Positions 17,509 through 25,974 of a DNA stretch of 64,000 nucleotides are shown piece after piece (position 1 is the first letter of the stretch; each line of letters starts with the position of its first letter). The notes under the pieces are model-generated. The model saw nothing but the letters and a program-made list of their open reading frames with translations, was not told the DNA's origin and made no database searches. The translations under genes and the position numbers were made by a program. Source of the DNA: Abditibacterium sp. (GTDB lineage: Bacteria > Armatimonadota > Abditibacteriia > Abditibacteriales > Abditibacteriaceae); the NCBI GenBank assembly GCA_030448265.1, contig JAUJNG010000007.1, forward strand, positions 1 through 64,000, written 5' to 3'.

Positions 17509-18285
17509 TCAGCCTTGCAATAATCCCTCGATAGCTGTTGCCGCATCGCCGCTTCGCATCAAACTTTCGCCCACCAGAAGCGCATCGGCGCCCGCGTCGC
17601 GCAGACGTTGGGCGTCTGCTCGACTGAAAACGCCGCTTTCCGCCACGACGGTGCAACCGTCGGGAATGAGTTTGCGAAGTCGCTCGGTTGTTCCCAAATC
17701 GACCTCGAAAGTTTGCAAATCGCGGTTGTTGATGCCGATGAAATCGCTGCCGTTGAAAAGGGCGCGTTTGAGATCGGTTTCGTGGTGAACTTCGACCAGA
17801 GCGTCCATGCCCAGACGGTGCGCGGCGGCTTTGAGTTGGCGCACTTCCCAGTCTTTAAGAACCGACACGATAAGCAAAATGCAGTCGGCGCCCGCGAGCC
17901 GCGCCTCGACGATTTGAATTTCATCGACGATGAAATCTTTTCGCAAAACCGGCCTGCCCGACACTTCGCGCGCAATTTTCAGGTGTTCCAAATCGCCCTG
18001 AAACCACTGCGGCTCGGTCAAAACCGAGAGACAATCGGCCAGAGAATCGCGGTAAATCGCGGCCTGTAACGCGGCGTCGAAATCGGGCGCGATAACGCCT
18101 TTGGAAGGCGAGGCTTTTTTGATCTCCGCAATCAATCCGAGCCGGTCGGGATGCTTTAACGAAGCCGCGAAAGGGCGCGGAGGCATCGCTTCACCGAGCT
18201 GTTTTTCGAGAGCTTGCACGTCGGTTTGCTGTTTGAGCGCTTCAACACGCAGTCGCGTCGCGGCGACGATTTGATCGAGAATCAT
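17509..18285 (-). CDS. trpC: Indole-3-glycerol phosphate synthase
   Basis: Cyclises carboxyphenylaminodeoxyribulose phosphate to indole-3-glycerol phosphate. The 258-residue length is standard for the monofunctional enzyme. Motifs: FAASLKHP, LIAEIKKASPSKG (catalytic Lys), LTEPQWFQG, VLRKDFIVDE, GINNRDLQTF, VVAESGVFS, ALLVGESLM. No fused trpF. The start gives MILDQIVAATR, the usual N-terminus. An inverted repeat separates it from trpD. Confidence 0.97.
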   Translation of the reverse strand: MILDQIVAATRLRVEALKQQTDVQALEKQLGEAMPPRPFAASLKHPDRLGLIAEIKKASPSKGVIAPDFDAALQAAIYRDSLADCLSVLTEPQWFQGDLEHLKIAREVSGRPVLRKDFIVDEIQIVEARLAGADCILLIVSVLKDWEVRQLKAAAHRLGMDALVEVHHETDLKRALFNGSDFIGINNRDLQTFEVDLGTTERLRKLIPDGCTVVAESGVFSRADAQRLRDAGADALLVGESLMRSGDAATAIEGLLQG

Positions 18286-18288
18286 GGA

Positions 18289-18371
18289 GAGAAGGAGACG
18301 GAATACGGAATACGGAATACGGAAGTCAGAATCTGTAACTTCTGCCTCCCGTATTCCGTCTCCCGTCTTCA
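18289..18371. repeat. Inverted repeat, GGAGACGGAATACGG family, copy 3
   Basis: Left arm AGGAGACGGAATACGGAATA and right arm CCCGTATTCCGTCTCCCGTC. The left arm contains three successive GGAATAC units, showing internal tandem growth. It lies between trpD and trpC, its right end touching the trpD stop codon. Confidence 0.85.
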
Positions 18372-19400
18372 GGAGTATTGTTCGGTGAAACCACGCAGTT
18401 GATGCAGTTTTTCGCGCGCCGCGCCGCTTGCTACCGTCGCGCGCGCCAGTTTCATCGCTTCGGGCCAGCTATCGGCGATGTCCGTCACCATCAAAATCGC
18501 GGCGGCGTTGAGGCAGGCGATATCGGCGCTTGGCCCTTCGCCATCGTGCAGAATTTGCAGAATCAGAACCGCGTTATGCGCGGCGTCGCCGCCGGCCAGT
18601 TTCGCGGCGTCGAGGCACGCCAGATCCAAAAAATCGGGTTCGAGGCGATGTTCGAGGATTTCTCCGTCGCGGAGTTCGAGAAAATCGGTCGGCGCACAGG
18701 TCGAAAATTCGTCCAAACCGTCCTCGCTGTGAACTACGAACGCGCGCTCGCAGCCCAAAGCGAGCAGAGTCTCGGCAATCGGGCGCAGCCATTTGTGGGC
18801 GGGAACGCCCATCACCTGCCGTGAAGCGTTCGCCGGATTGGTGAGCGGGCCGAGCAGGTTGAAAACCGTGCGAATGCCCAGTTCGCGGCGAATGGGCGCC
18901 ACGTTTTTCATCGCGGGATGATGATTGGGCGCGAACATGAAACCGAGCCCAATCTCGTCAATCGAACGCGCAATCGCCTGCGGCGACAAATTGAGATGCA
19001 CGCCGAGCGCCTCCAGCACATCCGCCGAGCCGGATTTGGAAGACACGGCGCGATTGCCGTGCTTAGCGATGCGCGCGCCCGCCGCCGCCGCGATGAAACT
19101 CGCCGCCGTCGAGATGTTGAAGGTTCCGGCGCCCACGCGCGGCGCGTCGCCGCCGGTGCCGCAGGTGTCCACGAGCGGAAACGATTCGCACTCAACGGGG
19201 ACGACGCGCGCTCTCATGCCGCGCGCGAAACCGGTGAGTTCGGAAACCGCTTCGCCGCGCCCGCGCAAAACACCTAAAAACGCCGCGACCTGAATCTGCG
19301 AGGGATTGCCTTCGACCAGATCGGTCAAAACGCTTTCCGCTTCGCTTTCGGAGAGAATTTCGCCGTGCGAAACGGCTTTCAATGCTTCAGAGACATTCAT
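18369..19400 (-). CDS. trpD: Anthranilate phosphoribosyltransferase
   Basis: Transfers phosphoribosyl from PRPP to anthranilate. Length 343. Motifs: LVDTCGTGGDAP (PRPP loop), FNISTAASFIAAAAG, KHGNRAVSSKSGSADVLEALG, FAPNHHPAMKNVAPIRRELG and NLLGPLTNP, all in order. Start ATG at 19400 follows an inverted repeat that separates it from trpG upstream. Confidence 0.97.
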   Translation of the reverse strand: MNVSEALKAVSHGEILSESEAESVLTDLVEGNPSQIQVAAFLGVLRGRGEAVSELTGFARGMRARVVPVECESFPLVDTCGTGGDAPRVGAGTFNISTAASFIAAAAGARIAKHGNRAVSSKSGSADVLEALGVHLNLSPQAIARSIDEIGLGFMFAPNHHPAMKNVAPIRRELGIRTVFNLLGPLTNPANASRQVMGVPAHKWLRPIAETLLALGCERAFVVHSEDGLDEFSTCAPTDFLELRDGEILEHRLEPDFLDLACLDAAKLAGGDAAHNAVLILQILHDGEGPSADIACLNAAAILMVTDIADSWPEAMKLARATVASGAAREKLHQLRGFTEQYS

Positions 19401-19401
19401 A

Positions 19402-19494
19402 GGGTGGTTCTCACAAAGAAGACAAAGTTCTCACAAAGAACACTAAGAAAATCTTTGTTCTCTTTGTGAGAACTTTGTCTTCTTTGTGAGAACT
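19402..19494. repeat. Inverted repeat of TTCTCACAAAGAAGACAAAG units
   Basis: Left arm has TTCTCACAAAGAAGACAAAG and a second TTCTCACAAAGAAC unit; the right arm is the complement (CTTTGTTCTCTTTGTGAGAAC and more). AT-rich compared with the flanking trpG and trpD genes. Same architecture as the other families (short tandem units, mirrored), different sequence. Confidence 0.85.
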
Positions 19495-19496
19495 GA

Positions 19497-20069
19497 TTAA
19501 CCAATTTTCTCCACGAAATTCCGCAGCAGTTCCCGCCCGTTTTCCCCCGTGAGGATGCTTTCGGGATGAAACTGCACGCCTTCGAGCGCCCATTCCTTGT
19601 GGCGCACGCCCATGATTTCGCCGTCGGCGGTTTGTGCCGAGATTTCCAGGCATTCCGGCAGCGATTCGCGCTCGATGACCAGAGAATGATAGCGTGTGCC
19701 CTCGAACTCTGCGGGCAAACCCTCGAAAACGCCGCGCCCGTCGTGTTCGATGGGCGAGGTTTTGCCGTGCATCAGCGATTTGGCGCGCACGATGTGGCCT
19801 CCGAACGCGGCGCCAATCGCCTGATGGCCCAGGCACACGCCCAGAATCGGGATTTTTCCGGCGAAACGCTGAATCGTCTCGACCGAGACGCCCGCCTCAC
19901 TGGGACTGCACGGGCCAGGCGAAACGATGATTTTTTCGGGTTGCAGGGCTTCGATTTCTTCGAGAGTGATTTCGTCATTGCGTTTGACGACCAGATCACA
20001 CCCCATCTCGCCCAGATATTGAACGAGGTTGTAGGTGAACGAATCGAAGTTGTCGATCATTAAAATCAT
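19497..20069 (-). CDS. trpG: Anthranilate/aminodeoxychorismate synthase glutamine amidotransferase
   Basis: Class I glutamine amidotransferase subunit supplying ammonia for anthranilate (TrpG) or 4-amino-4-deoxychorismate (PabA). 190 residues. [19 protein letters not shown] is the classic N-terminus; the catalytic Cys is in [12 protein letters not shown]; the His-Glu pair is in [11 protein letters not shown]. Position before trpD and trpC favours TrpG, but many bacteria use one subunit for both. The partner TrpE is outside the window. Confidence 0.93.
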   Translation of the reverse strand: MILMIDNFDSFTYNLVQYLGEMGCDLVVKRNDEITLEEIEALQPEKIIVSPGPCSPSEAGVSVETIQRFAGKIPILGVCLGHQAIGAAFGGHIVRAKSLMHGKTSPIEHDGRGVFEGLPAEFEGTRYHSLVIERESLPECLEISAQTADGEIMGVRHKEWALEGVQFHPESILTGENGRELLRNFVEKIG

Positions 20070-20080
20070 TGGGAAAAGTG

Positions 20081-20164
20081 TAGTCGGGAGACGGAATACG
20101 GGAGACGGGAGACGGGAGTTGGAGTTTCGCGCTTAGCTCTTCCGTCTCCCGTATTCCGTCTCCC
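20081..20164. repeat. Inverted repeat, GGAGACGGAATACGG family, copy 4
   Basis: Left arm GGGAGACGGAATACGGGAGA plus a third GGGAGACGG unit; right arm CCGTCTCCCGTATTCCGTCT. Lies between the dppB-like gene and trpG, touching the dppB stop codon. Confidence 0.85.
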
Positions 20165-21100
20165 TCAAGCCCGCACGCGCGGGTCGATGAGACGATAAGC
20201 GATGTCCACCAGGATATTGGCCGCGACCACCATGAGCGCGGCGAACAAAACCACGCCGATAATCATGGGAACATCGAGGTTGGTGACCGAATCGACGGCC
20301 AGGCTGCCGATGCCAGGCCAGCCGAAGATTTTCTCGGTGAAAATGAGACCCGACAGAAGGGAGGCGAACTCGGCGCCCAAAACCGCGACGGCGGGAATGA
20401 GCGCGTTTTTGAGGGCGTGTTTTTTCATCACGTTGCGCTCCGACACGCCCCGCGCGCGCGCGGCGCGGATGTAATCCTGCTTCATCACGCCGCGCAAATT
20501 GGCGTGGAGCAGGCGCGAATAGTAGGCCGCGCCGCCGATGCCCAGCGTGAGCGCCGGAAGCGGCAGATTCCACAGCGTGGCGCCGCCGCCGACGCTGAAC
20601 AGGCTCCACTCGTAGCCCAGATAATGCTGCAACAGCCGTCCGAGCCAAAAAGTGGGGACGGAAATCGCCACCACCGACAGCAGCAGGGCGCTCTTATCCA
20701 CCCAGGTTCCGGCGCGATTCGAAGTTGCCAGGCTAATCGGCACCGCAACGCAAAGATAAACGCAAAGCGCCGTCAGCGCCAGCAGCAAAGTCGCGGGAAA
20801 GCGGCGCAAAATCGCCGAAAAAACGCGGTCGTCGTTGCGATAGCTTCGCAGGTCATTGGTGAGCGCCTTCCGCATAAAGGTGGCGTATTGAACCGGAAGC
20901 GGCTTATCCAAACCCAGTTCGGCTTTGATGTTTTTGATGTTTTCATCGTCGGCGTGCGCGCCCGCGACCATCTGGGCCATCGCTTCGGTGGGATCGGTTT
21001 TTCCCAGGCGCGGCACCACGAACAGGAGCAGAAAGATTACGACCGACACGCCCCACAGCGTGACGAGGCTTCGCAGCAGTTTTTGGAGAAAGGAAGGCAT
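20165..21100 (-). CDS. Peptide/nickel-type ABC transporter permease, DppB family
   Basis: Inner-membrane permease of an oligopeptide-type importer. 311 residues with about six helices. N-terminus FLQKLLRSLVTLWGVSVVIF is characteristic, and the EAA loop follows as RAARARGVSERNVMKKHAL with NALIPAVAVLGAEF. The C-terminus DIAYRLIDPRVRA is the standard DppB end. The ATG follows GGAGAAAGGAAGGC. It lies downstream of the binding protein (21331-22929), and the DppC partner is at 24155-25114. No DppD/DppF ATPases are in the window. Confidence 0.95.
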   Translation of the reverse strand: MPSFLQKLLRSLVTLWGVSVVIFLLLFVVPRLGKTDPTEAMAQMVAGAHADDENIKNIKAELGLDKPLPVQYATFMRKALTNDLRSYRNDDRVFSAILRRFPATLLLALTALCVYLCVAVPISLATSNRAGTWVDKSALLLSVVAISVPTFWLGRLLQHYLGYEWSLFSVGGGATLWNLPLPALTLGIGGAAYYSRLLHANLRGVMKQDYIRAARARGVSERNVMKKHALKNALIPAVAVLGAEFASLLSGLIFTEKIFGWPGIGSLAVDSVTNLDVPMIIGVVLFAALMVVAANILVDIAYRLIDPRVRA

Positions 21101-21120
21101 AATGAAAATTAAAAATGTAG

Positions 21121-21303
21121 GACTTACGCACGGGCTGTGTTCGCTCGACTAAAGTCGGCGCTGACCCAGAGGGTGCCCCGCACTTCGTGCTAACTTCCCG
21201 CCTTCGCGGGAACCAAACTGCCTGGTTTCGGCGCAGGCCGAAAGTTAGCGGCGAAAGCCGCGGGGCACCCTCTGGGTCAGCGCCGACTTTAGTCGAGCGA
21301 ACA
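21121..21303. repeat. Long inverted repeat, TTCGCTCGACT family, full-length copy
   Basis: Outer parts TTCGCTCGACTAAAGTCGGC and GCTGACCCAGAGGGTGCCCC face their complements at 21260-21303; inner segments (CCCGCCTTCGCGGG and TTTCGGCGCAGGCCGAAA) form smaller hairpins. Related copies are at 10949 and, internally shortened, at 25125. It lies in the leader between oppA-like and dppB. Confidence 0.9.
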
Positions 21304-21330
21304 CTTTTGCAAGCGGCCAATCTTCTGTTC

Positions 21331-22929
21331 TTACTCGACTCCCACATATTCGTAAGTCGCCGACCACATCGGGTGCAGCGCGAAACCCGTCACCCAGGGC
21401 TGGCGCGCGACGTAGCGTTCGGTGTGGTGCAAAAACACCCAGGGCGCGTCCGCGACGACGATTTTTTCGATGTCGCGATACATTTGCAGCCGTTTGGCGC
21501 GGTCGGTTTCGACGGCGGCTTTGTCGAGCAGGGCGTTCACTTGCGGATTGGAATAAAAAGCGCGGTTGACGCTCGATGTCGGCGTGATGCTTTTGCCGTT
21601 GAACAGCACATCGAGAAAGTTGGCGGGGTCGGGAAAATCCTGAATCCAGCCGCCCATGGCGAGCGGCGTCGTTTTACGCTGTCCGGCTTTGGCTTTAAGT
21701 TCGGCGAAGCGCATTGGCCTGATCGAAACGCTCATCCCGACCGCTTTTAAATCCTGTTGAATCGACTGCGCGGCGCTGGCGATCCAGGGTTCGGCGGTGG
21801 AATAGAGCAGGGGAATGGGCGCGTCGGGGTCGTTTTTGAAGCCCGCTTCTTTCAGCAGCCGGCGCGCCATTTGGGGGTCGTAGGGGTATTGGAAAAGCTG
21901 CGGATTATAGCTGGGCATTCCTGGCGGGAGCGCGCCGCGCGCTTTGGTGGCGCGTCCGGTGAGGAATCCCACGATGAGGTCGCGGTTGATGGCGTAGTTC
22001 ATGGCGCGGCGCACGCGCACGTCGTTGAAGGGCTTGATTTCGGTGTTGAGACTCAGATAACGCACATCCATCATCGGCGCGTGCACGATCTGGTCTTTCC
22101 ATTTCGCGTCGCGGGTCAGACGCAGAAAATCGGGCGCGAACGCATCCGACACCGGCAAAATGTCGATCTGGCCCTGCTCGAAAAGCATGATTTGCAGGCT
22201 GGTCGAAATCCCGAAGCGCGCTTCGATGCGCTGGGCTTTGGGCAGTTCGGGTCGGAAATAATCCGCGTTTTTTTCCAGTGTGAGCCAGCCGTCGTGCACC
22301 CACTCCGTCATTTTGAACGGCCCACAGCCGTTGGGATTTTCGGAAAGCGATTTTTCGCCCAGACTTTTCACCCATTTTTCGCTCACGGCGTAAGCAAAAG
22401 GCAGAGTCAGATAATTCAAAAAGGTGGCGTCGGCGCGGGTGAGACGGAAAATGATTTTGTGGTCGCCCTCGACCTCGATACCACGAACGTGCTTCAGTTT
22501 TTTAGGCCCCGCGCGATCTTCACTCCACTCTTTGGCGCCGTCGATGACGGTGTAAAGCGAGAGGCCGTCCGAAGCGGTTTTGGGGTCGAGAACGCGCTCC
22601 AGGGCATAGCGGAAATTCTCGGCGACGACGGGCGTGCCGTCGTGAAAACGCACGTCTTTGCGAAGCCAGAAAGTGTGAGTCTTGCCGTCGGACGACACCT
22701 CGCGTTTTTGGGCGATTTCGTTGACGATGTTGGCCTGGCGGTCGTAATCGACCAGGCCGCGATAGAGCAAACGCACGAACTGCATCGAGGTGGTGTCGTA
22801 GGAGCGGGCGGGATCGAGTGTCGATGGGTCGCCTTCCTGGACGAGGCGCAGGGTGCCCGCTTCACGCGGCGCGCGGGCGCAGCCCGCAATCGAAACCAGA
22901 CACAACAAAAGGACGAAAAAACGACGCAT
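21331..22929 (-). CDS. Peptide ABC transporter substrate-binding lipoprotein, OppA family
   Basis: Extracytoplasmic receptor of family 5 (SBP_bac_5). 532 residues; the N-terminus ends LLCLVSIAGCARA, a lipobox with Cys as the likely lipidation site. Body motifs: EGDPSTLDPARSYDT, VRFHDGTPVVAENF, NPNGCGPFKM, NDVRVRRAMNYAINRD. Start chosen as the ATG giving MRRFFVLLLC. It is grouped with DppB and DppC permeases but a glycosyltransferase gene lies between it and dppC. Confidence 0.93.
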   Translation of the reverse strand: MRRFFVLLLCLVSIAGCARAPREAGTLRLVQEGDPSTLDPARSYDTTSMQFVRLLYRGLVDYDRQANIVNEIAQKREVSSDGKTHTFWLRKDVRFHDGTPVVAENFRYALERVLDPKTASDGLSLYTVIDGAKEWSEDRAGPKKLKHVRGIEVEGDHKIIFRLTRADATFLNYLTLPFAYAVSEKWVKSLGEKSLSENPNGCGPFKMTEWVHDGWLTLEKNADYFRPELPKAQRIEARFGISTSLQIMLFEQGQIDILPVSDAFAPDFLRLTRDAKWKDQIVHAPMMDVRYLSLNTEIKPFNDVRVRRAMNYAINRDLIVGFLTGRATKARGALPPGMPSYNPQLFQYPYDPQMARRLLKEAGFKNDPDAPIPLLYSTAEPWIASAAQSIQQDLKAVGMSVSIRPMRFAELKAKAGQRKTTPLAMGGWIQDFPDPANFLDVLFNGKSITPTSSVNRAFYSNPQVNALLDKAAVETDRAKRLQMYRDIEKIVVADAPWVFLHHTERYVARQPWVTGFALHPMWSATYEYVGVE

Positions 22930-22943
22930 TGAAAGAGAATTTA

Positions 22944-24158
22944 TCACCCCAAAAACGATTTGAGGCCGAAAAGATAAGAATGAACGGCGCAAAGCAGGAG
23001 ATACATCGCCCATCCGACGACCAAACGAAGCCGATTCGCCGTGAAGAAACCGCATTCGAGCGCCAGAAGTTGAGTGAAAAGCCACAGCGCGAACAGATAG
23101 CGCAGCGAACCGTTGGTGTAGGGCGGAATGGTGCGCGCGAGCGTGAGATGCATCGCCAAAACGCCCAGCAACAGCGCGGCCTCGGCGCGCGGCACGACGG
23201 CGCGGCGGCGCCACAGCCACACCAACGCCAGAACGGTGGCGCCGAGGTTGAGAAGCGCCACGATATTGAACTGCGCGCCCGACACGATGCCGGTGAAATC
23301 GCGCCAGAGCGGAAGAAAGGGCCAGGTGAGAGCGCGAAAGTAGTTTCCCTGCGACGAAACTCCTGCGAGCGCGCCGCCGAACTGTTGCGCGAAAAACAGT
23401 TGCACGAGAGCAAAAGCCAACAGAGGAGCAGCGAGAGCCAGAATTGCAGTCGGGCGCGGATCTTCTGCGGAATCGCGTTGGCGCTGCCACTCGAAAAACA
23501 GCGCGAGGCTTAAAATCGGCCCGTAATTGCGCGTGAGAGCCGCCAAAAAGCCAAAAATCACCGCCCAAAACCAGGTTTTGCGCCGCGCCGCGCCAAAAGC
23601 CGCCAATCCCAGCAACAAGAACAGCGAATCGGTATAGACGGCCATGCCGAACGCTCCGGCGGGAAAAAACGCCAGCAGCCACACGCCGCGCCGCGCGATG
23701 ACGGGGCCGTAAATCTCGCGCGTCAGACCGAAAAACAGCCACAATGCGCCCAAAAACGCGAGATTGGAAACCAAAATTCCGCCCAGCGCCATCGCGTTCT
23801 CATCCGGCCCGAAAACTCGCAGCAAAAGCGGATAAAGCGGAAAAAACGGCGTCGTGGCCGCGCTGTAGCCTTCGCGCGCAATCGAGAGGAAGTGCGCCGA
23901 ATCATAATACGTCCAGGCGTTCAACCACCAATTCGACACTCCGCCATAACCACCCTCGATTTCCTCCCGAAACGGATGCGACAAATGCCCCGTGTAGACG
24001 AAAAACGCGATGAACAGACGAGAGAGAACCCAGCAGAGGAGCGGAGGAGCAGAGGAGCGGAGGAGTGGGTAATATTGGAGCGAAAACAACGTCCTTATCG
24101 CTCTACCTTCCCCTTCTCCTCCGCTCCTCTGCTCCTCCGCTCCTCTGCTGGATTTCAT
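22944..24158 (-). CDS. PIG-V-like polytopic glycosyltransferase (mannosyltransferase-like)
   Basis: A 404-residue membrane protein with about ten helices. Features of the PIG-V/GT-C group: NAWTYYDSAHFLSIAREGY after the first helix (acidic catalytic site region), TPFFPLYPLLLRV, and YTDSLFLLLGLAAF. It would move a sugar from a lipid-linked donor on the outer face of the membrane. The ATG at 24158 overlaps the dppC stop (ATGA). The first ~35 codons are encoded by an inverted repeat of GGAGCAGAGG units, so a later start cannot be excluded. Confidence 0.75.
   Translation of the reverse strand: MKSSRGAEEQRSGGEGEGRAIRTLFSLQYYPLLRSSAPPLLCWVLSRLFIAFFVYTGHLSHPFREEIEGGYGGVSNWWLNAWTYYDSAHFLSIAREGYSAATTPFFPLYPLLLRVFGPDENAMALGGILVSNLAFLGALWLFFGLTREIYGPVIARRGVWLLAFFPAGAFGMAVYTDSLFLLLGLAAFGAARRKTWFWAVIFGFLAALTRNYGPILSLALFFEWQRQRDSAEDPRPTAILALAAPLLAFALVQLFFAQQFGGALAGVSSQGNYFRALTWPFLPLWRDFTGIVSGAQFNIVALLNLGATVLALVWLWRRRAVVPRAEAALLLGVLAMHLTLARTIPPYTNGSLRYLFALWLFTQLLALECGFFTANRLRLVVGWAMYLLLCAVHSYLFGLKSFLG
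24029..24150. repeat. Inverted repeat of GAGGAGCGGAGGAGCAGAGG units inside a gene 5' end
   Basis: Left arm AGCAGAGGAGCGGAGGAGCA and right arm CTCCTCTGCTCCTCCGCTCC mirror each other around an AT-richer spacer. It falls within the first ~43 codons of the PIG-V-like gene, unlike the other copies, which are intergenic. Confidence 0.85.
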
Positions 24159-25114
24159 CGCGTCTCAAGCGCGTCCTGCAGCGCGTTGCCGATGAGGTTG
24201 AAGGCGGTGACGGCCAGCACAATCGCCGCGCCTGGCACTAAAACGATCCAGGGCGCGGTGGCGAAATAGGGCTGTCCGGCGGCGATTTGGCCGCCCCACG
24301 AAGGCGTCGAGGGGTCGCCCAGGCCAAGATACGAAAGTCCGGCTTCGAGCAAAATGGTGTTGGCCGTCGCGAGTGTGGCGAGGACGATGACGGTGGGCAG
24401 CACGTTGGGCAGCAGATGGCGGCGCAGAATCGCGCCGTTGGAGACGCCCAGAGCGCGCGCCGCTTCGATGAATTCGCGTTCCTTGAGCGCCAGAGTCTGC
24501 CCGCGCACCGCGCGCGCGATGCCCGTCCACGTCACCAGACCAATCGCCAGCAGCAGGCGAAAGAGGGTCAAATCGGGATTGACGCCCAGCAGTTTGAAAA
24601 GCCAGAAATCGGGCAGGCGCTGCGGCAAAACCACAGCGAGGGTGATGGCCAGCAAAATCGTGGGCAGTGAGGCGATAATTTCCGTAAATCGCGTCAGAAA
24701 ACGGTCGGTTCGCCCGCCGAAGAAGCCGCCGGTAAGTCCCAGAAGGGTGCCGATAAGGGTCGAAGTGAGCATGGCGCAAAACGCCACCGTGAGCGAAATC
24801 CGCGCGCCGAAAAGCGCGCGCGTCCACACGTCGCGGCCCAGAGTGTCGGCGCCAAGCAGAAAACCCGCGCCTGGCGGATGCGGCACGCCCAGCGCATCGA
24901 CGCCTTTAGGAAAAATCTGGCCAGGATCGACAACATTGCTGCCTGGGGTAACTCTGCCCAGCAGGGGCGCCAGAAAAGCGAGAGCGAGCAGAAAAATCAA
25001 AATTGCCACTCCGGTGAGCGCGAGCGGGTTGCGCGCGAAACGCGCCGCCGCATTGGCGCGGTGCGGCGTGGCAGGGTTGGGAAGGAAAGGGAGGAAGCGG
25101 CCATAGAAACTCAA
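24155..25114 (-). CDS. Peptide/nickel-type ABC transporter permease, DppC family
   Basis: Second permease of the peptide importer. 319 residues. The N-terminal extension holds FARNPLALTGVAILIFLLAL, followed by LGADTLGRDVWTRALFGARI, EAARALGVSNGAILRRHLLP (EAA loop) and LSYLGLGDPSTPSWG, the classic DppC sequence set. No ATG is in frame upstream; the frame opens with TTG at 25114, which I take as the start with low certainty. The stop overlaps the next ATG. Confidence 0.95.
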   Translation of the reverse strand: MSFYGRFLPFLPNPATPHRANAAARFARNPLALTGVAILIFLLALAFLAPLLGRVTPGSNVVDPGQIFPKGVDALGVPHPPGAGFLLGADTLGRDVWTRALFGARISLTVAFCAMLTSTLIGTLLGLTGGFFGGRTDRFLTRFTEIIASLPTILLAITLAVVLPQRLPDFWLFKLLGVNPDLTLFRLLLAIGLVTWTGIARAVRGQTLALKEREFIEAARALGVSNGAILRRHLLPNVLPTVIVLATLATANTILLEAGLSYLGLGDPSTPSWGGQIAAGQPYFATAPWIVLVPGAAIVLAVTAFNLIGNALQDALETR

Positions 25115-25124
25115 ATCTGTTGCG

Positions 25125-25216
25125 AAAGTCGCTCGACTGAAGTCGGCGCTGACCCAGAGGGTGCCCCGCCACTTCGTGCCAACTTTCGGCCTGCGCCGAC
25201 TTCAGTCGAGCGACTT
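25125..25216. repeat. Inverted repeat, TTCGCTCGACT family, shortened copy
   Basis: AAAGTCGCTCGACTGAAGTC and its complement at 25193-25216 flank a single strand-specific middle (GACCCAGAGGGTGCCCCGCC, then TTCGTGCCAACTTTCGGCC). The right-hand half of the middle present at 21121 is missing, so this looks like an internal deletion of a full element. Confidence 0.8.
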
Positions 25217-25225
25217 TGTGTTGTC

Positions 25226-25960
25226 CTACGACGGCAACTGACTCATATCGCCGACCCAGTGCGCGTCGCTCGGCACCTCGATTTTGTCATAAATCGCGGC
25301 CTTCGCGCCCACACGCAGGGCCCAGCCGTTGTCGCCGTAGCTCCAGTGCCACCATTCGTCGGCGTAGTTGGTGAGGCCCGTCGGCTCCAGAATCTCGCGC
25401 AGCAGGGTGCGGTTTTTCTCGGCCTGCTCCGATAGACCGCGCGCGTTCATCGCGGCGTGGCGCAAATCCATCATCTCGAAGGGCGAGATGAAATCGAGTT
25501 CGCTGCCATCCTCTCGCACAATCGAAACATCGACCGCGCCGCCGGTGAGGTGAGGCGGCGGCGTGATGGCATCGGGCGGCGCCGAATAGCGGCCCGCTTC
25601 GCGCGAAAGAGTGGCTTCATCGGCGTCGGGAAAGCGTTTTTTGGCTTCCTGAAGCGCGTGTCTGAAATGTTCGCGCTGCACGGCGATGGGCCGGTAACCT
25701 TCCACGATTTGTAGCCTCAAACCATCGGGCAGACGCGAGGCCGCGTCGCAGAGCATTCTCGCCACGCTTTCGCGCACCAGATGAACGCGCGGAAACTCGA
25801 AAACCGGATGGCGCGGCGACAAAAGCAGAGCAGGGCACGCTGCGAGAAAATCAACCAGAGGCTCGCCACATTCTGCGATGGGCACCGCATCCAATTCGTC
25901 CTGATCTTCGGCGTGCGCGTCGTGAGAGTGCGCGTCGAGCGCGGAGGTGTTGTCGGACAT
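25226..25960 (-). CDS. D-alanyl-D-alanine dipeptidase, VanX/DdpX-like
   Basis: Zinc peptidase of family M15D that cleaves D-Ala-D-Ala. 244 residues. Metal ligands fit HLTGGAVDVSIV (His and Asp) and DEWWHWSYGDNGWA (Glu base and His). LQIVEGYRPIAVQREHF carries the conserved Arg. No signal peptide, so probably cytoplasmic: either recycling of cell-wall dipeptide or an intrinsic van-type activity. There is no vanH or vanA next to it. The N-terminal 25 residues are His/Asp-rich. Start at MSDNTS follows no strong ribosome site. Confidence 0.85.
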   Translation of the reverse strand: MSDNTSALDAHSHDAHAEDQDELDAVPIAECGEPLVDFLAACPALLLSPRHPVFEFPRVHLVRESVARMLCDAASRLPDGLRLQIVEGYRPIAVQREHFRHALQEAKKRFPDADEATLSREAGRYSAPPDAITPPPHLTGGAVDVSIVREDGSELDFISPFEMMDLRHAAMNARGLSEQAEKNRTLLREILEPTGLTNYADEWWHWSYGDNGWALRVGAKAAIYDKIEVPSDAHWVGDMSQLPS

Positions 25961-25974
25961 AACCGCGCGCGAGT

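Noticed and set aside
22930..23742. 271-residue N-terminal extension of the OppA-like protein
   Set aside because: The lipobox signal starts at 22929, and the extension is antisense-frame sequence of the glycosyltransferase gene.
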